Shown here: positions 8,783 through 15,569 of the stretch, one piece after another
Layout: every line of letters begins with the position of its first letter
How positions within the stretch are numbered: position 1 is the stretch's first letter
From: a bacterium
GTDB taxonomy: Bacteria > Bacteroidota > Bacteroidia > B-17B0 > Aurantibacillaceae
Reading direction: 5' to 3'
Length of the DNA stretch: 64,000 nt
Assembly: GCA_029945625.1 (NCBI GenBank)
Contig: JAQSCW010000035.1
Span: 1 to 64,000 of the forward strand
The notes under the pieces: generated by a model
The model's database searches: none
What the model was told of the DNA's origin: nothing
The model's input: only the letters and a program-made list of their open reading frames with translations
Made by a program: the position numbers and the translations under genes

Positions 8783-9091
8783 TTATCTTGGTGATAAAGT
8801 GAGGTAACGAGTTTGGATGAAATATTTATTTTTTCCAGCGTTCCAATTTTTTGGAATGCCCTTAGAAAAGAACCCGGCGAGAAAACCGGGAAATCCCATT
8901 TCTTTCATTTTACTTTTTGAAAATTCCTGCATCTGAGTTGCTGTCCAGTCGGGCTGTTTAAAAGCTCCTTGTTCATAACAATAACTGCAATATAAGGTAC
9001 TTTTAGATCCGTCTTTATTTGTTCCGCCTCGTTGCGGGTCTCTTTTGAGGGGCATGCCGCAGCTTTGGCAATTTTTGTAGGTCTTTTCCAT
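8783..9091 (-). CDS. Putative zinc-ribbon protein
   Basis: 102 residues starting MEKTYKNCQSCGMPLKRDP. Cys pairs CxxC (near 8-11) and CSYC (near 37-40) form a zinc ribbon as in the small zinc_ribbon_2-type proteins that occur alone in many bacteria. The frame can be opened as far as 9253, but that extension would translate the 21-bp tandem repeat (SFVNSFVSFVDSFVSFV). I therefore chose the ATG at 9091, which is preceded by AGGGA. Function unknown. Confidence 0.75.
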   Translation of the reverse strand: MEKTYKNCQSCGMPLKRDPQRGGTNKDGSKSTLYCSYCYEQGAFKQPDWTATQMQEFSKSKMKEMGFPGFLAGFFSKGIPKNWNAGKNKYFIQTRYLTLSPR

Positions 9092-9199
9092 TCCCTGATA
9101 GTTTTTATAAAGATAGAAATTGTCTCCGGAAAAAACGTAACCAATAGAGGCAGAAACCCTGCCCGACCAGGCCAACACGCCTTCTGTCGTTCGGGCGGG

Positions 9200-9260
9200 C
9201 ACAAAGGACACAAAGGAATCCACAAAGGACACAAAGGAATTCACAAAGGACACGAAGAGA
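9200..9260. repeat. 21-bp tandem repeat (about 2.9 units)
   Basis: CACAAAGGACACAAAGGAAT(C/T) is repeated at 9200-9220, 9221-9241 and partly at 9242-9260. The following 9270-9420 contains related degenerate text (CTTTGTG, CTTAGTGTCTTAGTGGTTT). The same CTTAGTGTCTTAGTGG phrase recurs near 53240 and 53340. This belongs to a dispersed intergenic repeat type and fills the gap between the zinc-ribbon gene and the lycopene cyclase gene. Confidence 0.75.
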
Positions 9261-9451
9261 AAAGCATTTTATTTTTCTTTGTGCCTCTTTGTGCTGCCTC
9301 TTTCTTTGTGGCCTTAGTGGTTTCTGTTCCTTCTTAACCGCAAAGAGCGCGAAGTCTTGGGCAAAGGTCGAAGAAAGATCTTTGTGCTTCTTGGTGCTCT
9401 TAGTGTCTTAGTGGTTTATGCAGTAAGAACCCCAGGTTGTAACTTATCAAT

Positions 9452-10156
9452 TCAAAAATCCTTGATCTTTCTTCCGAAATACTCATACAGACTCACGTTC
9501 ATGAGGAGCAGCAGCATACCGTAAAACGTATCTTCAAAAGGAATCGTGAACATTCGGATGCCCAGATTATATTTTGAATTATAGAGCACCACCGGCTCGG
9601 CGATAAAACTTCCGGTTAAAATTCCATTCGACAAGAAGAAAAAGGGAAGAATGAGGATGAAACTCAAGAAGAACACATCTAAAAATTTGACGTTTTTTGA
9701 AACCAGAAAAAATAAGAAACCGGCCAGCAACACAAAAGTCACGGAAGTATACCACTTTGGCGCATTAAAAATTGCTACGAGGAGTAATACTGTGATTCCC
9801 GCGAAAACTGCTCTCCGAAGGAGTGTCTCTGACGCTTTGAACTTCACATATTTTTTTACGCAAAAATAGGTAAATACGCAGGCGTAGGGGATACACACAA
9901 AAAACAGAATTTCTTCAAGGGGAAGGCCCATGAAGCGATAGGGTAAGGTATATTTGGGATTAAAACTCCATACGGCGAGATGTGTAAACAGCGCATCCCA
10001 GAGGATGAAAAACAACGTGGTGATCACCACCGCCGGTACAAAAGATTTCCAAGTTTTATAAAAATTAAATGCCGGAAAAAAAGAAAACAACAATGGGAAA
10101 AAAATGCAGAACAAATCTACCAAAAGGTATGTATAGCGTGGCTCCAAATTAAACAC
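9452..10156 (-). CDS. Lycopene cyclase, fused CrtYcd type
   Basis: 234 residues with about six to seven transmembrane helices. It looks like two tandem copies of the small lycopene-cyclase domain (CrtYc and CrtYd fused), each with a FxWDxxF or PxExxFF-type motif: FFILWDALF then PLEEILFF in the first half, and PFEDTFYGMLL in the second. The predicted reaction is cyclisation of lycopene ends to beta-carotene. The start is GTG at 10156, overlapping the crtZ stop by 8 bases, which implies translational coupling. It is the last gene of the carotenoid operon. Confidence 0.85.
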   Translation of the reverse strand: MFNLEPRYTYLLVDLFCIFFPLLFSFFPAFNFYKTWKSFVPAVVITTLFFILWDALFTHLAVWSFNPKYTLPYRFMGLPLEEILFFVCIPYACVFTYFCVKKYVKFKASETLLRRAVFAGITVLLLVAIFNAPKWYTSVTFVLLAGFLFFLVSKNVKFLDVFFLSFILILPFFFLSNGILTGSFIAEPVVLYNSKYNLGIRMFTIPFEDTFYGMLLLLMNVSLYEYFGRKIKDF

Positions 10157-10604
10157 GCTTTAATTCTTCTCTAAAATATTTGAGCGGCACCCATAACATT
10201 CCAAAACACTCTCCATCTTCAGGACCCAAATGTTTGTGGTGCATTTTATGTGCTTTACGAATGGCGCGGAGGTAAAAATTATTACTTCGCGTAAATAATT
10301 TGAAACGCTGATGGATAAAAATATCATGCACCAAAAAATAACCTAAGCCATAGAAGAAAATTCCTAAACCAATATACAAAGCGGTACTCCAGCCGGGCAA
10401 AAAGGTTCCTGCTGCAAAAAGCAAGATGGAAGGAATGGCAAAAATGATAAAGAAGGTATCGTTGCGTTCCAAAATACTTCCTGCTTTTTTATTATGATGA
10501 TCTTCATGAAGGTTCCACAACCAGCCATGCATTAAGAATTTATGGCTTAACCAGGTTACCCCTTCCATGGTGAGAAATGTGGTGATGGTGATGAGAAAAG
10601 GCAT
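10149..10604 (-). CDS. crtZ: Beta-carotene hydroxylase
   Basis: 151 residues of the fatty-acid hydroxylase/sterol desaturase superfamily. Histidine clusters for the di-iron site are visible: HKFLMHGWLWNLHEDHH near 22-38, HDIFIH near 93-98, and HKMHHKH near 117-123. It should add 3-OH groups to the rings of beta-carotene to give zeaxanthin. Length is typical of CrtZ. It lies between the unknown 168-residue gene (12 bases) and the lycopene cyclase gene (overlapping). Confidence 0.88.
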   Translation of the reverse strand: MPFLITITTFLTMEGVTWLSHKFLMHGWLWNLHEDHHNKKAGSILERNDTFFIIFAIPSILLFAAGTFLPGWSTALYIGLGIFFYGLGYFLVHDIFIHQRFKLFTRSNNFYLRAIRKAHKMHHKHLGPEDGECFGMLWVPLKYFREELKRV

Positions 10605-10616
10605 TGTGTATGATAT

Positions 10617-11123
10617 TTAATTTAAATGAATCAATTTTTTTTCCTCTGCCGAACAATATTCAGAATTGAGCATAAATGTATAAATTTTGTCATAAAGATC
10701 TTGGTCGCCGGCCTGAACCCCTGACTTTAGTTGTTTTAGAATCCGGGCTTTGTCATCAGCCATCGAATTCTTGTATCCTAAAAAATTGGGCGTATTACTT
10801 TGCGTCGAAAATCTCAAAAACCGCAACTCCATATTATCGGGCGATAGTGCAATAGCTTCCTCCAACTCTTTTCTACCCTCCTTAAAATACGAGATCTTTG
10901 AAAGAGGACCCGTCACATGTTTACTCATCATAAAACAGGACATGGCTTTATAGCCTCTTTTTACAGCAGCGCTTTCGTTAGTGAGCGAACGCGTGATGGT
11001 GTAAAATGAAGTTGCCATGGTCGCGCTTTTTTCCGACGCATACAGCATGCGGCGATAAGTGAGTACCTCTGCATCGGGAGCTGAAAACAAGGAGAGCCAG
11101 GATATCAGAATCAGTAGTTTCAT
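10617..11123 (-). CDS. Unknown protein embedded in the carotenoid operon
   Basis: 168 residues with an apparent short signal peptide (MKLLILISWLSLFSAPDA) and a helical mature part resembling a TPR-like fold (KELEEAIALSPDNMELRFLRFSTQ). The ATG overlaps the crtB stop by 4 bases (ATGA), so it is translated with crtB and lies before crtZ. Its position suggests a periplasmic or membrane-associated accessory role in carotenoid metabolism, but no function can be stated. A partner of the same size is, as I recall, often present in Bacteroidota carotenoid operons. Confidence 0.7.
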   Translation of the reverse strand: MKLLILISWLSLFSAPDAEVLTYRRMLYASEKSATMATSFYTITRSLTNESAAVKRGYKAMSCFMMSKHVTGPLSKISYFKEGRKELEEAIALSPDNMELRFLRFSTQSNTPNFLGYKNSMADDKARILKQLKSGVQAGDQDLYDKIYTFMLNSEYCSAEEKKLIHLN

Positions 11124-11956
11124 ATCATACGCAAGGAATGACGGAAAAAGGAAGTCATTAATAAACTTACTTTCTCAGTATTGGGAACACGTACGCGTTC
11201 CGATAAAATTCGTCCGGGAGGAACCGCCTTAATTTTATTAAAAAGACTGCGGTAATACACATAGGCAACATAAACGCCAAAACGTGAGGAAGACGGAAGT
11301 TGTTTAATTCCCTTTAGTGCTTCATCAAAATCACTTTCGATTTCTTTCTCAATCTCATTTTTTTCGGCCTTACTAAAATTGCGCATATTAATTTGGGGGA
11401 AATAAGTTCTGCCCAATGCTTCAAAATCATTTTTAAGATCTCTCAAAAAATTCACCTTTTGAAAGGCGGCCCCTAATTTCATGGCCGTAGGTTTGAGGTG
11501 TTGGTATTGGTTATCGTTACCTTCGGTGAAAACACGCAGACACATAAGGCCCACCACCTCAGCCGAACCAAGAATGTACTGACTGTAAGAGTGCTGTGAA
11601 TGAAAATTCTGATCCAGATCCATTTCCATGCTGTCTAAAAAACGATCAATAAGTTCCCTGTCAATATGATACTGATTCACTACTTCCTGAAAACTATTCA
11701 AGATTGGATTTAAACTTATTTTACGATCTATGGCCTTGTACGTGTCTTGCCTGAATTCTTTAAGAAGCGCCGCCTTGTCGTACTCGTGAAAACTATCCAC
11801 GATCTCATCCGCAAAGCGTACAAATCCGTAGATATTGTAAATGGCCCTGTGAAACCGTTGATTTAAACAATAAATTCCCAACGAAAAACTTGTGCTGTAA
11901 GTTTTGGTGGTGAATTTGCTGGCATGTGCCGATACATCATCGAACAATTGTTTCAT
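11120..11956 (-). CDS. crtB: Phytoene synthase
   Basis: 278 residues of the squalene/phytoene synthase family. Both aspartate-rich Mg-diphosphate motifs are present: D50-E-I-V-D54 and D173-L-K-N-D177. The protein condenses two geranylgeranyl diphosphates to phytoene. Its ATG lies 11 bases after the crtI stop. The GGPP synthase gene is not in the window. Sequence length and motif spacing are normal. Confidence 0.92.
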   Translation of the reverse strand: MKQLFDDVSAHASKFTTKTYSTSFSLGIYCLNQRFHRAIYNIYGFVRFADEIVDSFHEYDKAALLKEFRQDTYKAIDRKISLNPILNSFQEVVNQYHIDRELIDRFLDSMEMDLDQNFHSQHSYSQYILGSAEVVGLMCLRVFTEGNDNQYQHLKPTAMKLGAAFQKVNFLRDLKNDFEALGRTYFPQINMRNFSKAEKNEIEKEIESDFDEALKGIKQLPSSSRFGVYVAYVYYRSLFNKIKAVPPGRILSERVRVPNTEKVSLLMTSFFRHSLRMI

Positions 11957-11967
11957 GTGTTTTGGAA

Positions 11968-13464
11968 TTAAGCGTTAATAACTGATTGGTTGGTTTTCTT
12001 TAAATATTTTTGGGTCTGTTCAGCGGCAATTTGTCCGGATATAAGGGCAGGCGGAACTCCGGGACCGGGTACGGTTAACTGACCTGCATAAAATAAATTC
12101 TTTAAATGTTTGTTTTGCATGCTTGGCTTTAATACGGCAGTTTGCATGAGTGTATTTGCTAATCCGTAGGCGTTTCCTTTATAGGCATTGTAATCTTTTT
12201 CGAAATCGGACACACAATAGCTGCGCTTCACCACAATACTGTCTCTAATGGAATGTCCACAGGTTTTTTCCATGCGGGTCATAATTTTATCGAAATACAG
12301 TTCCCTTAATTCCGGTGTATCGTTAATTCCTGCTGCAAGAGGAATGAGTACAAATAAATTTTCGTGGCCTTCGGGAGCTACTGCCGGATCTGTTTTAGAA
12401 GGAGCGCATACATAAAATAAAGGATCTTCGGGCCAGCGAGGTTCTTTGTAGATGTCGGCTGCGTGCTGCTTAAAATCGGCATCAAAAAATAAATTATGAT
12501 GCACCAGTTTGTCAATTTTTTTAGTTGTGCCCAAATAGAAAATCAAACTGGTAGGTGCCATGGTTCTTTCATTCCAATATGATTCCTTGTAATTACGGTG
12601 CTCCTCATCTAACAAGTGCTGTTCTATATGATGGTAGTCTCCTGTCGCAATAGTGGCGTCGGCTCTATATATGCCCCTAGTGGTGGCAAGCTCCTGCACT
12701 TTATGATGGGCCGTCAGTATTTTCTGCACTTCGGTATGGGTGTGGATTTCTACGCCCAATGATTTTGCCAGATCGGCCATACCTTCCACCACCTTATACA
12801 TGCCCCCCATGGGGTACCAAGTGCCCATTTGAAAGGCCGCATAATTCATTAAACTATAGAGTGCGGGAATTTGTTGCGGCATGGCCCCTAAAAACAACAC
12901 CGGAAATTCCATAAGCGCAATGAGGCGTTCGTCTTTAAAAAAACTTCGCACGTAAGAGCTCATGGATTTAAAGATGTGGGTTTTAAAAACACCTTTCACG
13001 ACGTTAAACGTGGCATACTCCGACCAGGATAAAGCCGGTTTATAGATCAATTGATCCATGGCAATCGCATATTTAAGACCGCCCTCCTTCATGAATTTCT
13101 TTAGTTGCTGCGCACTTCCCGGCTCAATAGATTCAAAGAGTTGGTAAATCCCCTCGAGTTCATTTGGCACCTTAAGGGGACTACTGCCGGAAAAAAACAC
13201 CTGGAAAGCGGGATCTGTTTTAACGAGGGTATAATAATCGGAAGGGGATTTGCCGAATTGCCCGAAAAAATTCTCAAAAACATCGGGCATCCAATACCAG
13301 CTTGGCCCCATATCGAACAAAAACTCTTGTTCTTTAAAATAGCGCGAACGGCCGCCAATACTAGCGTTCTTCTCAAACACGTGCACGGTGTTTCCCTTCT
13401 TAGCCGCAAAACATGCCGCCGAAAGTCCGGAATAACCACTGCCTATAATGTTGATTGTTGCCAT
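11968..13464 (-). CDS. crtI: Phytoene desaturase (CrtI family)
   Basis: 498 residues. An N-terminal dinucleotide-binding fold (IIGSGYSGLSAACFAA, then VFEKN and GGRSRYF) binds FAD, and the C-terminal carotenoid-oxidase signature LFYAGQLTVPGPGVPPALISGQ is intact. It should desaturate phytoene to lycopene. It is the first biosynthetic gene after the regulator. A perfect inverted repeat at 13468-13503 ends four bases from its ATG, so transcription or translation of the whole crt block could be controlled here. Confidence 0.92.
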   Translation of the reverse strand: MATINIIGSGYSGLSAACFAAKKGNTVHVFEKNASIGGRSRYFKEQEFLFDMGPSWYWMPDVFENFFGQFGKSPSDYYTLVKTDPAFQVFFSGSSPLKVPNELEGIYQLFESIEPGSAQQLKKFMKEGGLKYAIAMDQLIYKPALSWSEYATFNVVKGVFKTHIFKSMSSYVRSFFKDERLIALMEFPVLFLGAMPQQIPALYSLMNYAAFQMGTWYPMGGMYKVVEGMADLAKSLGVEIHTHTEVQKILTAHHKVQELATTRGIYRADATIATGDYHHIEQHLLDEEHRNYKESYWNERTMAPTSLIFYLGTTKKIDKLVHHNLFFDADFKQHAADIYKEPRWPEDPLFYVCAPSKTDPAVAPEGHENLFVLIPLAAGINDTPELRELYFDKIMTRMEKTCGHSIRDSIVVKRSYCVSDFEKDYNAYKGNAYGLANTLMQTAVLKPSMQNKHLKNLFYAGQLTVPGPGVPPALISGQIAAEQTQKYLKKTNQSVINA

Positions 13465-13467
13465 TTA

Positions 13468-13503
13468 TTTTGTTTAATCTTTTTGTAAAAGTATTAAACA
13501 AAA
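13468..13503 (-). promoter_or_regulatory. Putative operator/promoter of crtI: perfect 11-bp inverted repeat
   Basis: TTTTGTTTAAT (13468-13478) and ATTAAACAAAA (13493-13503) are exact reverse complements separated by 14 bases. The repeat lies in the 55-base gap between the regulator stop and the crtI ATG. On the minus strand a TACTTTTA, close to the Bacteroidota -7 box, starts at the inner edge of the first arm and runs through the spacer. The obvious candidate binder is the MerR/B12 protein encoded next door, but this is inference. Confidence 0.6.
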
Positions 13504-13519
13504 CTGAATTTCCGAAATT

Positions 13520-14395
13520 CTATAGAAATTTTAACAAATCGTGGGGGGAATGGAGGATTTGGACGTGTTTTTCGTTTTTGAGGGCATTCATGAGATCGTG
13601 ATTACCCGACACCAACAGTTTGGTTTCGGGAGGTAATCCCATTTTTTTTCGCAGATTTTTTACTTCTCCTTCATCTTTACGTGCAATGAAAAATGCCAGT
13701 ACTGCGTCGGCTTTGGTGTAGTTGAGCACGGCGGCAACATTCTCATAAGGTACATTTTGACCCAAATAAATGGTTTCGCCTCCTTTAACTTTTATGATGT
13801 AATTCGAAAAAAGAAGCCCAATTTCGTGCCATTCGTCGGGCGGGAGCATTAAAATGAACTTCCTGCCTTTCTTTGCATTGATGGGCAGAGCATCGGTAGA
13901 GGCCATCAGTTTTCGACGAATGATACTGGAGGCAAAATGTTCCTGAACAGGCATGCTATTGTCGATAATCCACATCAACCCTACTTTATTAAGGAAGGGA
14001 TAAAATACCTGAATCATGGCTTCGAATACACCGAAACGCGTAACGGCTGCCGAAAATGTTTTTTCAAAAGCAAGTTCACTGAAGGTGAGCATCGAAGCAG
14101 TGAGGTCGTTCACAAAAGATAACGCGATGGCATCGCCTTCATTCTCCACTTGCAAGTCCATAATAGCTTTGTGTATGGCGCTCTCATTAAGCGCAGCAAT
14201 TTTTGAGATCTTTAAGCCTCCGGCCAATAAGGTGGATACATTGAGTAATTTGCGCACCTGTTTGTCGTCGTACATCCGAATGTTTGTGCTGGTGCGATCG
14301 GGTTCAATCAAATTATAACGTTTTTCCCAAATGCGAATGGTATGTGCTTTTATTCCCGAGAGGTGTTCAAGGTCTGCGATCTGATAGGATTTCAT
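13520..14395 (-). CDS. MerR-family regulator with B12-binding domain (CarH-like photoreceptor)
   Basis: 291 residues from ATG 14395; a TTG 21 bases upstream is less likely. Residues 1-70 are a MerR winged helix (YQIADLEHLSG, HTIRIWEKRY). The middle is a four-helix B12 cap with W142-x9-E152-H153, the motif that packs on adenosylcobalamin in CarH. A cobalamin-binding domain follows with E188-x-H190-x2-G193, where His is the expected lower Co ligand. CarH proteins repress carotenoid genes in the dark and release DNA on light. Placement 55 bases before crtI fits that role exactly. Light response here is inferred, not shown. Confidence 0.87.
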   Translation of the reverse strand: MKSYQIADLEHLSGIKAHTIRIWEKRYNLIEPDRTSTNIRMYDDKQVRKLLNVSTLLAGGLKISKIAALNESAIHKAIMDLQVENEGDAIALSFVNDLTASMLTFSELAFEKTFSAAVTRFGVFEAMIQVFYPFLNKVGLMWIIDNSMPVQEHFASSIIRRKLMASTDALPINAKKGRKFILMLPPDEWHEIGLLFSNYIIKVKGGETIYLGQNVPYENVAAVLNYTKADAVLAFFIARKDEGEVKNLRKKMGLPPETKLLVSGNHDLMNALKNEKHVQILHSPHDLLKFL

Positions 14396-14442
14396 GGACG
14401 AATTAATGTGGTTCAAAATTAGAAATTATTCTTCGTGTGCCC

Positions 14443-14892
14443 TTAACTATTAACCGGTTCTTCAACGCCGGATGTTTTGATGATCTCCCAGGTATGATCA
14501 CTGAGTAATTTTACACTACTCACATATTCCAGATCCTTCTTTTTGCTCCGCCCCCATTCATCGGGACCAATCATCATGAGCTGATGACCTTCTTCTCTTT
14601 TGTAGAGATGATAGGTGTGTCCCACAAAAGGCTCGAAGGAAATCCGCGCCTCATAAATGAGCTCACTGGTATCTGCCCGATGTTTTATTGCTTTGGCTTG
14701 CCTAGCGAGCAACTCCACTTGTTTTTGAATCTGTTGCAGGGCCATCGCTGTTTGCTCCCTCATGGCAGACAAAGCACGTGATTTTAATTTCCCCTCATCT
14801 TCAGGCCTCACCACCACGCTTCCCAAATGGTGGGGGTAGATTAATAGTCCGGGAAATTCCGCTACTTTCTCTTTATCAATGGGATTTATCAT
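14443..14892 (-). CDS. DUF2452-domain protein
   Basis: 149 residues without signal peptide. It carries the family's FPGLLIYPHHLGSVVVRPEDEGKLKSRA-type N-terminus, a central helix (MREQTAMALQQIQKQVELL) and a C-terminal region with FEPFVGHTYHLY and GPDEWG. The role of this family is unknown. It lies 47 bases upstream of the CarH-like regulator in the same direction and may be the first gene of the carotenoid transcript. Confidence 0.75.
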   Translation of the reverse strand: MINPIDKEKVAEFPGLLIYPHHLGSVVVRPEDEGKLKSRALSAMREQTAMALQQIQKQVELLARQAKAIKHRADTSELIYEARISFEPFVGHTYHLYKREEGHQLMMIGPDEWGRSKKKDLEYVSSVKLLSDHTWEIIKTSGVEEPVNS

Positions 14893-14957
14893 GCTTTATA
14901 AAGTACACCTAGCTATAGAAATGCTCTTGTTTCACACCTATAACCTCCGAGATGCCA

Positions 14958-14993
14958 AATTGTTTAAAAAGTGCCGCAATAAACTAAACAATT
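14958..14993. promoter_or_regulatory. Inverted repeat in divergent DUF2452/SRPBCC intergenic region
   Basis: AATTGTTTA (14958-14966) and TAAACAATT (14985-14993) are exact reverse complements 18 bases apart. TGCCGCAA occurs twice around it (14972-14979 and 14993-15000). The TTGTTTA/TAAACAA core is the same as in the repeat before crtI. This suggests one regulator acting on both the carotenoid operon and the divergent SRPBCC gene. Confidence 0.5.
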
Positions 14994-15048
14994 GCCGCAA
15001 GAGCGGGTTATGATACCAGACAACTAATTAAAACACCATTTAATCAAC

Positions 15049-15510
15049 ATGCTGCACACCCTCAAAACACGTCAGTTCATCAAAAGCGATCTTAACACCG
15101 TTTGGCGCTTTATTAGCTCGCCTAAAAACCTTGCCCTCATCACACCTGCTTATATGGGTTTTAACATTCTTGATAAGGATCTTCTTAATGAAGAGATGTA
15201 TGCCGGTCAAATTATTGAGTACACAGTTTCCCCGGTACTGGGCATCAAACTTCATTGGGTTACCGAAATTACGCACGTACAGGATCTTGTGTATTTTGTA
15301 GACGAGCAGCGCATGGGACCCTACGCCTTTTGGCACCACCGCCATTTTCTGAAAGAAGTTCCCGGCGGAATTGAAATGACCGATGTGGTGCATTATAAAT
15401 TGCCGCTCGGTATTTTGGGTAGGATTCTCAACTTACTTTTTGTGAGACATAAACTCAAAGAGATTTTTGATTACCGTTTCGAGAAACTCAATGAGATTTT
15501 TAATAAGTAA
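15049..15510 (+). CDS. SRPBCC-family protein
   Basis: 153 residues with the START/Bet v1-like layout: an N-terminal strand TLKTRQFIKSDLNTVWRFISSPKNLALITP, then a run of strands including GQIIEYTVSPVLGIKLHWVTEI, and a C-terminal helix. Such proteins bind hydrophobic ligands in a deep pocket. It is transcribed away from the carotenoid operon and shares its control region. A link to carotenoid or membrane-lipid handling is plausible but unproven. Confidence 0.75.
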   Translation: MLHTLKTRQFIKSDLNTVWRFISSPKNLALITPAYMGFNILDKDLLNEEMYAGQIIEYTVSPVLGIKLHWVTEITHVQDLVYFVDEQRMGPYAFWHHRHFLKEVPGGIEMTDVVHYKLPLGILGRILNLLFVRHKLKEIFDYRFEKLNEIFNK

Positions 15511-15569
15511 CTTATCGCGTTAAAAAAAATTCCCGATCAGTTTGTTCTCGTTAATCCTCCGGCAGACTC

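Noticed and set aside
9092-9253. N-terminal extension of the zinc-ribbon protein
   Set aside because: It only translates the 21-bp tandem repeat; the Cys-rich family sequence starts at the ATG at 9091.
9200-9260. CRISPR-like array
   Set aside because: The 21-bp units are directly adjacent with no unique spacers, and no cas gene is present.
13101-13488. Overlapping ORFs on both strands inside crtI
   Set aside because: Out-of-frame shadows of a well-supported enzyme gene.
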